This document shows, piece after piece, positions 1 through 8,906 of a stretch of DNA of 44,329 nucleotides; positions within the stretch are counted from its first letter, which is position 1; every line of letters begins with the position of its first letter. Made by a program: the position numbers and the translations under genes. The stretch is from an uncultured Pelagibacteraceae bacterium (GTDB taxonomy: Bacteria > Pseudomonadota > Alphaproteobacteria > Pelagibacterales > Pelagibacteraceae), in assembly GCA_902582735.1 (NCBI GenBank), contig CACHTB010000006.1:1-44329 (forward strand), read 5' to 3'. The notes below the pieces were generated by a model. That model ran no database searches. It saw only the letters and a program-made list of their open reading frames with translations, and had not been told where the DNA came from.

Positions 1-717
1 AAAAATTTTGAATCATTAAAATGGATTAAACATTTTTATTTAAAATTTATTAAAAAATACTTTAAAAAAAACTTCACAAATATAGATATTTTTAATAATT
101 TCCATAAATTTATCAAAATTAAAGAATTAAATAAATTTAGACTTAAACTAATTCAAGACATAAATAAAAATAAAGATTTTAGAAAAAAATATTTTAATGT
201 TACTTTGCCGTTTATAAACGATATTGTAGGAAATGAACTTGTAATGCAAAATCGTGTTAATCTAAGCATTCAATTACCTAACGATAAAAGTTCGTTATTG
301 GATGTCCATGCAGATACATGGTCTGGAGATTCTCCCTTCGAAGCTGTAGCTTGGTTGCCTCTTGTTGATTGTTATAAAACAAAAAGTATGTTCATTCTTC
401 CAGCAAGAAAATATAAAAGAATCGCAAAAATTTTCCAAAGCTCAAACTTTAAAAATAGCTCAGAACTTTTTCCAAAAATTAAAAATGATGTAACATGGTT
501 AAAAATTAATTATGGGCAAGTTCTGATATTTAACCAGTGTTTACCTCATGGTAATTTAACAAATAAAGAAAAAGATACTAGATGGTCAATGAATTGTAGA
601 TTTAAAGGTATTTTTACTCCTTATGGTGACAAAAAATTAGGTGAATTTTTTGAACCTATTTCACTAAAGGCTGCCTCAAAATTTGCAATGAAATATAAAT
701 TGCCAAAGATAAAGTGA
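1..717 (+). CDS. StrG-like 2-oxoglutarate/Fe(II) oxygenase family protein, 5' partial
   Basis: The reading frame is open from base 1 with no stop before 715, so the gene is cut by the window edge; a TTG at 205 is internal. The part upstream of 205 (containing NNFHK) aligns with the N-terminal half of the second copy at 11548-12321, confirming one gene, probably missing only some 15-20 residues. Visible motifs are HAD (H codon at 307), a conserved block VAWLPLVDCYK, a distal PHG and an Arg in TRWSMN, fitting the HxD...H iron facial triad plus the 2-oxoglutarate-binding Arg. The family resembles StrG of streptomycin clusters and the oxygenases of 'sporadic carbohydrate clusters'. The substrate is unknown; a sugar or sugar nucleotide is inferred from context. 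The stop overlaps the next gene's GTG by 4 bases, indicating translational coupling. Confidence 0.75.
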   Translation, partial: KNFESLKWIKHFYLKFIKKYFKKNFTNIDIFNNFHKFIKIKELNKFRLKLIQDINKNKDFRKKYFNVTLPFINDIVGNELVMQNRVNLSIQLPNDKSSLLDVHADTWSGDSPFEAVAWLPLVDCYKTKSMFILPARKYKRIAKIFQSSNFKNSSELFPKIKNDVTWLKINYGQVLIFNQCLPHGNLTNKEKDTRWSMNCRFKGIFTPYGDKKLGEFFEPISLKAASKFAMKYKLPKIK

Positions 718-1106
718 AAAAAGCAAGAGGATATATTTTTAGCAGAAAATTTTTAGGAGAGCGTATTCCTCAATCTATTCAAAATTTAACAATCAGAGAT
801 TACTGCGAAAGAAATAATATTATGTATCTTTTGAGTGCCACTGAATATGCAATGGAGGATTCCTCAAAAGTTCTTTTTAAAATTGTAAATGAATTGAATT
901 ATGAAAATATAATTCTTTATAGTTTATTTCAATTACCGAGCAAATTTGAAAAAAGAAAAAAATTTTTTAAAATTGCAATAAAAAATGATAAAAAAATTTA
1001 TTTTGCTTTGGAGAACAGAGTTATGAGCAATAACGAAGATATTGAAGATATTGAAGATATCTGGAGAATAAAACAAGAACTACCAAATTGTTTGAAAAAA
1101 TTTTAA
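714..1106 (+). CDS. LIC12192-family sporadic carbohydrate cluster protein
   Basis: A 130-residue protein starting at GTG within a GTGA overlap with the oxygenase gene. The run PQSIQNLTIRDYC (about 19-31), LSATEYAM (40-47), LYSLFQLP (68-75) and YFALE (96-100) match what I know as the LIC12192 family (TIGR04323), a protein of unknown function found in patchily distributed carbohydrate clusters. No signal peptide or membrane segment; probably a small cytoplasmic alpha/beta protein. The C-terminal end carries three EDI repeats encoded by a 9-base tandem repeat at 1035-1061. Its partner, the StrG-like oxygenase, is repeated together with a remote homologue of this gene at 11135-12321, which suggests the two act together. 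Family assignment is from memory of the motifs; the biochemical role is not known. Confidence 0.75.
   Translation: MKKARGYIFSRKFLGERIPQSIQNLTIRDYCERNNIMYLLSATEYAMEDSSKVLFKIVNELNYENIILYSLFQLPSKFEKRKKFFKIAIKNDKKIYFALENRVMSNNEDIEDIEDIWRIKQELPNCLKKF
1035..1061 (+). repeat. Three-copy 9-base tandem repeat inside coding sequence
   Basis: GAAGATATT occurs three times in a row (the last copy ends in C), encoding EDI-EDI-EDI near the C-terminus of the LIC12192-family protein. The unit is a multiple of three, so copy-number change would lengthen or shorten the protein without shifting the frame. Confidence 0.8.
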
Positions 1107-1110
1107 TAAA

Positions 1111-1776
1111 ATGGAAAGGTTAAAAAATTATATAACATCACTTCATCAATCTACCAAAAGAGAATATTTAAAAAGAATGAACGATGATAAAATTTCATGC
1201 ATGTTAGAAGCGAAGAAATATGAATTCAATTATTGGGATGGGGATAGAAGGTATGGATATGGAGGCTACAAATATATTCCTGGTAGATGGACCAGTTTTG
1301 CTGAACAGTTGATAAGTGATTATAACTTAAAAGATGGTTCTAGAATTTTAGATGCGGGTTGTGGTAAAGGTTTTTTACTTTTAGAAATTAAAAAAATATT
1401 ACCTAAAATTAACATAGTTGGTATAGATATTTCTAATCATGCTATTAAAGAAGCCCCCGAAATATTAAGACAAGATTTTTTTATTCATAATCTTAAAGAC
1501 CCGTTACCTTTTAAAGACAATGAGTTTGACTTAGTTATATCAATTAACGCACTTCACAATCTTCATATCTCTGAGCTAAAAATTGCCTTAACGGAAATAG
1601 AAAGAGTAGGAAAAAAAAAATATATAGCCGTCGAAAGTTATAGAAATGAAAAAGAACAGTTTAATTTACAATGTTGGGCTCTAACATGTGAGTCTTTTTT
1701 TAACAAAGATTCTTGGATTTGGTTATATGATCATTTTGGTTACAAGGGCGACTATGAATTTATCTACTTTGAGTAA
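1111..1776 (+). CDS. Class I SAM-dependent methyltransferase
   Basis: 221 residues. A clear SAM-binding motif I, LDAGCGKGFLL, lies near residues 80-90, followed by an acidic strand end (GIDIS) and the DLVISINALHNL segment expected for motifs II/III, so a Rossmann-fold methyltransferase is secure. The N-terminal ~75 residues, rich in Trp, Tyr and Gly, are unlike common glycan methyltransferases. The gene starts 4 bases after the LIC12192-family gene and overlaps the Nudix-cupin gene by 23 bases, so it belongs to the same transcript. The acceptor is unknown; a sugar or the product of the upstream oxygenase is plausible by position only. Confidence 0.8.
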   Translation: MERLKNYITSLHQSTKREYLKRMNDDKISCMLEAKKYEFNYWDGDRRYGYGGYKYIPGRWTSFAEQLISDYNLKDGSRILDAGCGKGFLLLEIKKILPKINIVGIDISNHAIKEAPEILRQDFFIHNLKDPLPFKDNEFDLVISINALHNLHISELKIALTEIERVGKKKYIAVESYRNEKEQFNLQCWALTCESFFNKDSWIWLYDHFGYKGDYEFIYFE

Positions 1777-2689
1777 TAATCGTAAGCAATCTTTCCGTGC
1801 AGTAAAAGCCATAATTTACAGATCAGATAATAAATTATTACTTCAAAAAAGAGATAATAATCCAAAAATTTCCTACCCTTTGCATTGGAATTTATTTGGA
1901 GGAGAAGTCGAAATTGGAGAAAATCTCATTGATGCTCTTTATAGAGAGTTAAAAGAAGAAATTGAATATGTGCCTAAATCAATTGAGAAAGAGATTTTCC
2001 AAAGCAAATGGAAATCTTTTAATCTACATTATTTCCCAATTTTTATAGATAAAGAAGATGAAAATATTAAATTCAAACTTAATGAAGGAATAGAATACAA
2101 GTGGTATAGTATTGATGAGTTAATATATCTAGATACTGTTCCAGCTATCTATGAAAATCTGTTTAAAATTAGCAACTTTCTATCTACAAAATTTAATGAT
2201 TTTAAAAAAAAGCATGAAATATTAATTGAAAAAAATATAATTAAACACTTAAATATTTTTAAAAAAAACAATAGAGTTTATTATTCTAAAAATGAAAAGT
2301 TTAATCTTTCAAAAAAAGATCTTTATTTTTTTTTATATTTGTCCCAATTAAGAAATATTGATGTTAGTAGAATATGTCTACACAGCGATGATAAATCAAA
2401 TCTTCATGAAATGTATATGTTTCATTCACGCCCTCTTTCTGTAGGTCCGTTAAAACAAAATAAAGAAACAATAAGCTATCATATAATTGATGGTCTATTA
2501 GAGATTTCAACTAAAGATAATACTAATAAAATTATACTTGGATCAGAGTTATTTGAAAATGAAACTTTATCAAAATCTTATAGATTGCGACCTGATGAAT
2601 TTAGATTGGTTAAAAGTATATCTGATTATTGTATTTTTTTAGAGGTAAATAACGGACCATTTGAAGATAAGGATACGATCTGGAAATAA
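1754..2689 (+). CDS. Nudix hydrolase fused to WbuC-like cupin
   Basis: I place the start at ATG 1754 (311 residues), because a GTG at 1688 would overlap the methyltransferase by 89 bases and add residues unlike a Nudix N-terminus. Residues about 12-145 are a Nudix domain; the box from G50 reads GEVEIGE, seven residues, then RELKEEIEY, so the catalytic REx2EE core is present but the final Gly of the consensus is Glu. Residues about 165-311 match the WbuC cupin family: RICLHSDD, LHEM, SYHIIDG and NNGPF. At the metal site, where WbuC proteins typically have PHRH, this protein has PLKQ (232-235), so two likely ligands are missing. Probable role: hydrolysis or sensing of a nucleotide-sugar-type diphosphate, with the cupin as a binding domain. 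Ends 3 bases from the convergent methyltransferase gene. Confidence 0.8.
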   Translation: MNLSTLSNNRKQSFRAVKAIIYRSDNKLLLQKRDNNPKISYPLHWNLFGGEVEIGENLIDALYRELKEEIEYVPKSIEKEIFQSKWKSFNLHYFPIFIDKEDENIKFKLNEGIEYKWYSIDELIYLDTVPAIYENLFKISNFLSTKFNDFKKKHEILIEKNIIKHLNIFKKNNRVYYSKNEKFNLSKKDLYFFLYLSQLRNIDVSRICLHSDDKSNLHEMYMFHSRPLSVGPLKQNKETISYHIIDGLLEISTKDNTNKIILGSELFENETLSKSYRLRPDEFRLVKSISDYCIFLEVNNGPFEDKDTIWK

Positions 2690-2692
2690 TTT

Positions 2693-3937
2693 TTATATAA
2701 CTTTCAAACTTGGTAAAGGAACTATAAATTTTATACCTTGTTTTTTTAAATATTTATATTTTTCCAAAATTGTTTTTTGATGTTGCCAAGCAAGTATATA
2801 AATATAATCAGGCTTTTTATGATCAAACTTTACTGGTTTGACAATTAAATTTGATCCTGGAGAGTATAGACCATGTTTTTTTTTGTTATCGTCTATTAGA
2901 TAATCAAAAAATTTATTCAACTCAAAATGATAAGAAAGGGTTGAAACACTATGAGACGCACCAAATCCTACTATTCTTTTCTTCTCTTTTTTTAGCTTTT
3001 CTAGCATTGAAAGAGACTTATTTTTTAATTTTAGTAACCTTTTTTCAAAGTTCACAAAGTAACTTTTATCATTTATTTTATGTTTTTTTTCGTAATGTAA
3101 AACTTTATTGATTTTAAGTTTATTAGATTTAGCTTTTTTGTTTTTTGAAAAAATTACTCTAATAGAACCACCTTTTTTAGAATTAGTATCTACATCTACT
3201 AGTTTTAATTTATGTTTAGACATTAAATTTATTAAATTATTTAATGAAAAATATGAGAAATGCTCATGATAAATGTAATCAAACATATTTTTTTTAAATT
3301 GAATTGGATGATATCCAGTTTGAATGACAAAACTTCCATTTTTTGAGAGCAATTTATAAGTATTTTTAACAAATGAATTAATATTTAAAATGTTAGCAAA
3401 TACATAATTTGCTGTAATTACATCAAAAGTTCCATACTTTTTTAAAATTTTTTCTCTTATTTTATCATTCAAATAATCATTTATTGTCATTAAGCCTTGA
3501 TCATTTGCTAATTTAGCAATTTCTGAAGCAGGCTCTATGCCAATAGCAAATAATCCAATTTTTTTAAATGAATTTAACATCGATCCGTCATTACTACCAA
3601 TATCCAAAATCTTATCGTTTGAAGATAAATTCAATTTTTTATAAATATTTTTTGCATAATCATCGTAATGAGATAACAAACCCACAGTAGTTTTACTTTC
3701 ATAAATATAATTTGTATAACTCAGTTTCGGATTTACTTTATGTATTAATGATAAGAAACCACATTCTGTACAATTATAAAGATCTAAAGGATATAATTTT
3801 TTAGATAAATGTTTTTTATTCCACGGTAAATATATATCTCCCAACGGGGAAGATTTAAATTCTAAAGCTTTAAATATAGATTTTGACTTACAAATTTCAC
3901 ACTGAGTAATCTTTGAAATTTCTTCGAAATTTTTCAT
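2693..3937 (-). CDS. Zinc-binding sugar C-methyltransferase (TylCIII/NovU type)
   Basis: 414 residues with the three-part layout of sugar C-methyltransferases. An N-terminal zinc-binding module has Cys13, Cys16, Cys56 and Cys59 (CxxC...CxxC). A SAM-binding core has LDIGSNDGSML near 111-121 and the EHFSYFSL segment seen in this family. The C-terminal domain has GFGAS and a DDNKKKHGLYSPGS block. Such enzymes add a methyl group to a carbon next to the keto group of an NDP-4-keto-6-deoxyhexose. It is the last gene of a minus-strand unit: epimerase, C-methyltransferase-like protein, this gene, with spacings of 4 overlapping and 7 intervening bases. The exact sugar is not deducible. Confidence 0.85.
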   Translation of the reverse strand: MKNFEEISKITQCEICKSKSIFKALEFKSSPLGDIYLPWNKKHLSKKLYPLDLYNCTECGFLSLIHKVNPKLSYTNYIYESKTTVGLLSHYDDYAKNIYKKLNLSSNDKILDIGSNDGSMLNSFKKIGLFAIGIEPASEIAKLANDQGLMTINDYLNDKIREKILKKYGTFDVITANYVFANILNINSFVKNTYKLLSKNGSFVIQTGYHPIQFKKNMFDYIYHEHFSYFSLNNLINLMSKHKLKLVDVDTNSKKGGSIRVIFSKNKKAKSNKLKINKVLHYEKKHKINDKSYFVNFEKRLLKLKNKSLSMLEKLKKEKKRIVGFGASHSVSTLSYHFELNKFFDYLIDDNKKKHGLYSPGSNLIVKPVKFDHKKPDYIYILAWQHQKTILEKYKYLKKQGIKFIVPLPSLKVI

Positions 3938-3944
3938 TAAATAT

Positions 3945-5135
3945 TTACTGTTTGAAAATTGAGTATTTGCTTAGAGGAAATATTGATTTAATTTTAATAT
4001 TTTCATTTTTTTTCTTTATTAAATTAATTAACTTGTTCTCACTTGTTAAATTGACCGTGAGAAGTAAAAATATATTATTATTATTATAAATTTGATCAGA
4101 TGATTTAATTTTAATTGAACTTCCAGGCATAAACATTTCTTTTTTATTTAAATCATCATCAATAACAAAACTTACAAATTTATAAATATTGTAAAAAGCA
4201 ATAAATGCTAATGATAGATGTCCACCACCAAAAAATACAATTTCTTTTTTTTTGGAGATTATTTCAGAAAATAATTTGTGTAAATATTTTTTGTTTTTTT
4301 TAAATTGTTTTCCGTAATTTAAACCAAGACTAATTTCTTTTTTAACTTTAATATTTTTAATATTTTTTATCTGCCTCTTCTTTTTGATATATGGTTTGAT
4401 ACATAACAATATACTATTTTCTGTAGGATAACTTATTGTTTCTTTACTTATTACTCGAAAGCCATTTTGACTCAATGATGAAACAATAGTATTTGAGGTG
4501 TAATAATAAAGGTGTTCTTCCCAAACCATTGTTATATCTTTACTTCTAAGTAATTTTCGACAATCAGGTATTTCTATAAATATTATGCCATCTTTTTTTA
4601 TTAATCCCTTTAGCACACTGCTAAATTTATTTTGATTGTATACATGTTCCCAAATATGCCTCACTACTAAAAAATCTGCTTTTTCGTACTTTTGATTAAG
4701 TTTATTTATTTTTTCTGGTACTAAGTAGTGCTGTATTGTTTCAATGCCAGACCTAGAATCTAATTTAAGATCTTTTTTTTCGTCGATTCTCCAAATTTTA
4801 TGACCAAGTTTTGAGAATCTATCTAACGTAGTATCATCTTTTGAAGTAATACCACCTACAACTATTTTTTTCTTATGAAAATATTTTTGAGAAATTTTTT
4901 GAACAAATTTATCAAGATGTGGTTCAGGCTCATTATATTTTATCCAATCTACAAGAGGTTTGTATATTATTGGATCTTTACTATTTTTTAATTTTATTAT
5001 TCCAGTTTCATTTGATTGCTCTAAAACTAATTTTGTTTTTAGGCACTTTTTATCAAAATTTTTATTGTATCTATTTGAAACTGGCTGCAAACCAAGGTTT
5101 ATAATTTCGTGATATTTATCAGTTTTATTTATCAT
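3945..5135 (-). CDS. C-methyltransferase-family protein with degenerate zinc and SAM motifs
   Basis: 396 residues, related to the neighbouring C-methyltransferase. The N-terminal INLGLQPVSNRY segment resembles the start of that family, but the four zinc cysteines are absent. At the usual glycine-rich loop it has VVGGITSKDDTTL (about 92-104) instead of LDIGSNDGTLL. Later blocks are well kept: HIWEHVYN, EIPD, EEHLYYYT, and a C-terminal GGGHLSLAF plus DDDLNKKEMFMPGS matching the family's last domain. It could bind SAM weakly, methylate a different substrate or serve as an inactive partner of the adjacent enzyme. It overlaps the upstream epimerase gene by 4 bases. Family confidence is good; activity is doubtful. 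Confidence 0.75.
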   Translation of the reverse strand: MINKTDKYHEIINLGLQPVSNRYNKNFDKKCLKTKLVLEQSNETGIIKLKNSKDPIIYKPLVDWIKYNEPEPHLDKFVQKISQKYFHKKKIVVGGITSKDDTTLDRFSKLGHKIWRIDEKKDLKLDSRSGIETIQHYLVPEKINKLNQKYEKADFLVVRHIWEHVYNQNKFSSVLKGLIKKDGIIFIEIPDCRKLLRSKDITMVWEEHLYYYTSNTIVSSLSQNGFRVISKETISYPTENSILLCIKPYIKKKRQIKNIKNIKVKKEISLGLNYGKQFKKNKKYLHKLFSEIISKKKEIVFFGGGHLSLAFIAFYNIYKFVSFVIDDDLNKKEMFMPGSSIKIKSSDQIYNNNNIFLLLTVNLTSENKLINLIKKKNENIKIKSIFPLSKYSIFKQ

Positions 5136-5989
5136 AAATTTTTTAAGAATGATTTTATTCCTTTTTCTAATGAGTAAAATTTATATCCTTTCAATAATTT
5201 TGAAAATTTTTTGTTATTAAATTTATGATCTACTTTTTGTTTAGTTCGTTTCTTATAAATTATTTTATGACTTTTAGAAAATATTTTGTTTAGTATTTTA
5301 ATGATTGAAAAAAATGTGTAACTTCTACCTGATACGATATTAAAGATACCTTCAGATTTAGAATTTAAAAGTTTATACGTTATTTTGACTATATCTTTAA
5401 TATATATGAATTCTCTTAGTTCATCTCCCTTTCCCCACAAAGAAATAACCTTATTATTAATATAACAATTTATAAAATCTGAAGGTCCGTACCCTTTAGT
5501 TGTATCACCAAGCCCATATACAAGTGGTAATCTTAATATTAGTAACTTAATACCCAATTCTTTCGATACTTTCTCTAAAATTTTCTCTGATGTGTATTTG
5601 TTTAAACCGTAATAACTTTTAAGAAACAATTTGGAATTTTCATCAATTTTTTTTTTATGTGGTATATCTTCCCCATATACTGAAGCTGAGCTAAAATAAA
5701 TTATTCTTTTTACTTTTTTATTAAGTGATTTTGCAAAGTTAGTTATTATATTATGATTTAAATCATAAATTTTTAAATTATCACCATATTGTTTTTTTAT
5801 TCCAGAACAAAAAATAATTGTACAATTCTTTTTGTAACTTTTTGATAAAGCTTTTAAATTTATTTTTTTTGATAAATTAAATTCTTTAGATGAAAATACA
5901 GAAATGCTACTTATTTTTTTTTTTGTTTTAAGAAAATTATATATTTCTTTGCCAAAAAAGCCTGTATAGCCAAATAAGGATATGTTCAT
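5132..5989 (-). CDS. NAD-dependent epimerase/dehydratase (extended SDR)
   Basis: 285 residues. The N-terminal GYTGFFG is the NAD(P)-binding TGxxGxxG-type motif, FSSASVYG gives the catalytic Ser region, and YYGLNK supplies the Tyr-xxx-Lys pair. RLPLVYG and LREFIYIKDI are typical of nucleotide-sugar SDRs. It is first in a three-gene minus-strand unit with two C-methyltransferase-family genes, so it probably epimerises or reduces the same NDP-keto-sugar that is methylated. Base composition is extremely AT-rich. The start ATG at 5989 is 66 bases from the divergently read SDR gene, so a bidirectional promoter must lie in that short gap. Confidence 0.8.
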   Translation of the reverse strand: MNISLFGYTGFFGKEIYNFLKTKKKISSISVFSSKEFNLSKKINLKALSKSYKKNCTIIFCSGIKKQYGDNLKIYDLNHNIITNFAKSLNKKVKRIIYFSSASVYGEDIPHKKKIDENSKLFLKSYYGLNKYTSEKILEKVSKELGIKLLILRLPLVYGLGDTTKGYGPSDFINCYINNKVISLWGKGDELREFIYIKDIVKITYKLLNSKSEGIFNIVSGRSYTFFSIIKILNKIFSKSHKIIYKKRTKQKVDHKFNNKKFSKLLKGYKFYSLEKGIKSFLKNL

Positions 5990-6055
5990 AATAAATTAAA
6001 TATACTCAATAATTTGAAATTTATACAATAAAAGTTAACATAATGAATAGAATTT

Positions 6056-6772
6056 ATGACAAAAAATGTTTTAATCATTGGCGGTGGATCTGGTATTGGA
6101 AAAAAACTTTTGGAACAGTATAAGAAAAAATATAACGTTTTTGCAACTTATAGAAATTCAAAACCAAAATTAAATGGCATAAATTTATTTAAATTAGACA
6201 TTGGTAGATTGAATGAAATTAAGAAATTTATTAATTGGTTATTAAAAAAGAAAACCAAGATAGATTATGTCTTATTGATTGCAGCTAATACTGGAACAAA
6301 TTTTAAAATTGTTGGATCCCATGATAGAAATATTTTTCTAAAAGGTTTATCTGCAAAACAATTTGAATTTTATCTTAGAATAAATTGCATTAATCCAATT
6401 ATACTTTTTGAACACTTAATTAAAAAGCAAATTTTAACAAAAGAGGCTAAAGCTATTTTTTTTTCTAGTTTAGCTGGAAGTATAGAATTGAGAGGTAAAA
6501 TGTTGCACAATCAAACAGGTGGAAACATACTTTACAGAGTATCTAAAAGCGCTCTAAATTCAGCTATTAAAAATATCTCATACGACTTATCTAAAACAAA
6601 AATGATAATTGTTGCTTTGCATCCTGGTTGGGTTAGGACTAAGTCTGGAGGAAAATCAGCAGATTTATCCATTGTATATTCAGCAAAAAAAATTTATGAA
6701 CTTATTTTTAAACTTAATCCAAAACATAATGGAAAGTTTCTTAATTATGAGGGAAAAGAAATAAAGTGGTAA
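6056..6772 (+). CDS. Classical short-chain dehydrogenase/reductase
   Basis: 238 residues with the classical SDR pattern: GGGSGIGK at 9-16 for NAD(P) binding, FFSSLAGS for the catalytic Ser and YRVSK for Tyr-xxx-Lys, then HPGWVRT. The substrate is unknown; it leads a four-gene plus-strand unit making and using a nucleotide-activated sugar, so reduction or oxidation of a sugar is likely. Its last codons overlap the GTG start of the next gene by 7 bases. A CATAAT at 6039-6044 lies only about 12 bases before the start codon, so transcripts may have very short leaders; this is tentative. Confidence 0.8.
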   Translation: MTKNVLIIGGGSGIGKKLLEQYKKKYNVFATYRNSKPKLNGINLFKLDIGRLNEIKKFINWLLKKKTKIDYVLLIAANTGTNFKIVGSHDRNIFLKGLSAKQFEFYLRINCINPIILFEHLIKKQILTKEAKAIFFSSLAGSIELRGKMLHNQTGGNILYRVSKSALNSAIKNISYDLSKTKMIIVALHPGWVRTKSGGKSADLSIVYSAKKIYELIFKLNPKHNGKFLNYEGKEIKW

Positions 6773-8211
6773 ACAAAAAAATTTTTGTATCTGGTGCTTT
6801 TAACGTTTTACATCCAGGGCATTTAAGACTTCTAAGATTTGCAAAAGATTTAAAAGGTAAACTTATTGTTGGCGTTTTGTCTGATAGATGCGCAGGTAAA
6901 GCTGCTTATATAAATCAAAATCTAAGATTAGAGGGAATTTCTGCAAATAACTTAGTTGATGAAACTATGATTATAGATGAGCCAATTGAAGATTTTATCA
7001 GCAAACTAAAACCAGATATTATTGTAAAAGGAAAAGAACACGAGCAAAAATTTAATATTGAAAAAGAAATTGTAAAAAAATTCAATGGTCAATTATTATT
7101 TAGTTCAGGTGAAAATTTATTATCTTCTATGGATCTGATCAGAAAAGAGATCAAAAATGACTCAACTGACGATTTCTTAATGCATTATGATTATCTTAAG
7201 AGACATAAAATTAATGTTGATAGATTAACAAGTTTAATGAATTCTTTTTCCAGTATTAAAGTTGCTATTATTGGAGATCTAATTGTAGACGAGTATATTA
7301 ATTGCGAAACACTGGGCATGTCCCAAGAAGATCCATCAATTGTTGTAACACCGATAGATAACACAAAATATGTAGGTGGAGCAGGTATTGTTGCAGCTCA
7401 TGCTGCTGGTTTAGGGGCTTCATCAAGTATTTTTACTGTTTCAGGTAATGACGAAAACAAAAATTTTGCTGAAAAGACATTATCAAATCAGGGAGTACAC
7501 AGTAATATTATTGTTGATCACAATCGTATAACAACGTTAAAAAAAAGATTTAGAAATAAAAATAAAACCCTATTAAAAGTTAGTCATCTTAAACAAAATT
7601 CAATAAATGAAAAATTTGTGAATATTTTAATTGATAAAATTGAAAAAGAATTAGAAAACTTTAATTTAATAATTTTTTCAGATTTTAATTACGGGGTCCT
7701 GCCACAAAAAGTAGTTGATCATATAACTCAAGTTGCATTATCCAAAAAAATTAAAATTGTAGCAGATAGCCAATCATCATCTCAATTTGGTGATATTAGT
7801 AGATTTAAAAATATGGATTTAATTACTCCTACTGAAAATGAGGCTAGAATAACCCTCAGAAATCGTGAGGATGGATTAGTGGTTATAGCTGACAAGATTA
7901 AGGAAATCTCAGAAGCAAATAATGTAATTTTAAAATTGGGAGAGGAGGGTCTTTTAATACACTCTACAAATAAAACAAAAAATAAACTTTTTACCGATCA
8001 GCTAAATACATTTAATACAAATGCCGTTGATGCAGCTGGTGCAGGAGACTCTCTTCTAGTATGTAGTGCTCTCGCACTTACTTGTGGGGCTAGTATTTTC
8101 GAAGCTGCATATTTGGGCTCAGTTGGTGCAGGAATTCAAGTGAGCAGAGTTGGAAATATACCCCTTAAAACAAAAGAAATTCAAAATAAAATTAACACAC
8201 TAAAAAAATAA
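6766..8211 (+). CDS. Cytidylyltransferase-PfkB sugar kinase fusion (HldE parts, reversed order)
   Basis: 481 residues from a GTG start. Residues about 4-130 are a cytidylyltransferase-like domain with HPGH (16-19) and IVKGKEHE. Residues about 163-480 are a PfkB-family kinase with IGDLIVDEY, GGAGIVAAH (204-212) and the C-terminal signature DAAGAGD (422-428), whose last Asp is the catalytic base. HldE of LPS heptose synthesis has the same two domains in the opposite order (kinase first). The expected reactions are phosphorylation of a sugar phosphate at C1 and nucleotide transfer to that position, but no GmhA or GmhB is present in the window, so a heptose substrate is not established. The next gene is a second nucleotidyltransferase. 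Confidence 0.85.
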   Translation: MVNKKIFVSGAFNVLHPGHLRLLRFAKDLKGKLIVGVLSDRCAGKAAYINQNLRLEGISANNLVDETMIIDEPIEDFISKLKPDIIVKGKEHEQKFNIEKEIVKKFNGQLLFSSGENLLSSMDLIRKEIKNDSTDDFLMHYDYLKRHKINVDRLTSLMNSFSSIKVAIIGDLIVDEYINCETLGMSQEDPSIVVTPIDNTKYVGGAGIVAAHAAGLGASSSIFTVSGNDENKNFAEKTLSNQGVHSNIIVDHNRITTLKKRFRNKNKTLLKVSHLKQNSINEKFVNILIDKIEKELENFNLIIFSDFNYGVLPQKVVDHITQVALSKKIKIVADSQSSSQFGDISRFKNMDLITPTENEARITLRNREDGLVVIADKIKEISEANNVILKLGEEGLLIHSTNKTKNKLFTDQLNTFNTNAVDAAGAGDSLLVCSALALTCGASIFEAAYLGSVGAGIQVSRVGNIPLKTKEIQNKINTLKK

Positions 8212-8222
8212 AACTTTAACGT

Positions 8223-8906
8223 ATGAAGGCAATATTGCTCTGCGCTGGAAAAGGTTTAAGATTAAGGCCTTACACCAATTTTATTCCAAAGTGCCTTATG
8301 CCAATCAAAGGCAAACCTTTACTTGAAATATGGTTAGAAAAATTATCTAGCGCGGGAATAACTAATTTTTTAATTAATACTCATTACTTAAGTGATCAAG
8401 TGGATGATTTTATAGATCATTCAAAGTATAAAAGATTTGTAAAAATTGTTCACGAAAAAAAATTACTTGGAACAGCTGGAACCTTATCAGAAAATATGTC
8501 TTTCTTTGAAAATCAGGATGGTATCCTCCTCCATGCAGATAATTACACTTTAGATAATATGAAAAATTTTATTACTAAGCATATAAATAGACCCAAGGGT
8601 TGTCTCTTAAGTATGATGACATTTGAAACTAATGATCCTTCAAATTGTGGTATTGTAAAAAAAAATAAGATCAATGTAGTTACAAAGTTTTACGAAAAAA
8701 AAAAAGGAAATTACGGTAATGAGGCTAATGGTGCGGTCTATATACTGTCAAAAGAGTTTCAAAAGATTTTTTTAGAAAAATATTCTCAATCATATGATTT
8801 TAGTTCTGAAATACTTAGTTCAATGGAAAATCAAATTATGGCATATAAAACTAACAAACTTTTTATAGATATAGGCACAGTCAATAATTACAACCTCGTT
8901 AAATAA
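8223..8906 (+). CDS. Sugar-1-phosphate nucleotidyltransferase (HddC/RfbF-like)
   Basis: 227 residues. The start KAILLCAGKGLRLRPYT contains the GxGxRxxPxT nucleotide-binding loop, PKCLMPIKGKP supplies the conserved Lys, and LLHADNYT holds the metal-binding Asp. The length and the absence of a C-terminal left-handed helix resemble HddC and similar NTP transferases. It would join NTP and a sugar-1-phosphate into an NDP-sugar. Following the kinase fusion it could complete a GDP- or CDP-sugar route. An 11-A run sits at 8695-8705 in the coding sequence. Its TAA overlaps the next ATG. Confidence 0.8.
   Translation: MKAILLCAGKGLRLRPYTNFIPKCLMPIKGKPLLEIWLEKLSSAGITNFLINTHYLSDQVDDFIDHSKYKRFVKIVHEKKLLGTAGTLSENMSFFENQDGILLHADNYTLDNMKNFITKHINRPKGCLLSMMTFETNDPSNCGIVKKNKINVVTKFYEKKKGNYGNEANGAVYILSKEFQKIFLEKYSQSYDFSSEILSSMENQIMAYKTNKLFIDIGTVNNYNLVK

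Noticed and set aside
1688..1753. GTG start giving a 333-residue Nudix-cupin protein
   Set aside because: It overlaps the methyltransferase by 89 bases and the extra 22 residues look like an out-of-frame reading of that gene; ATG 1754 fits the Nudix N-terminus.
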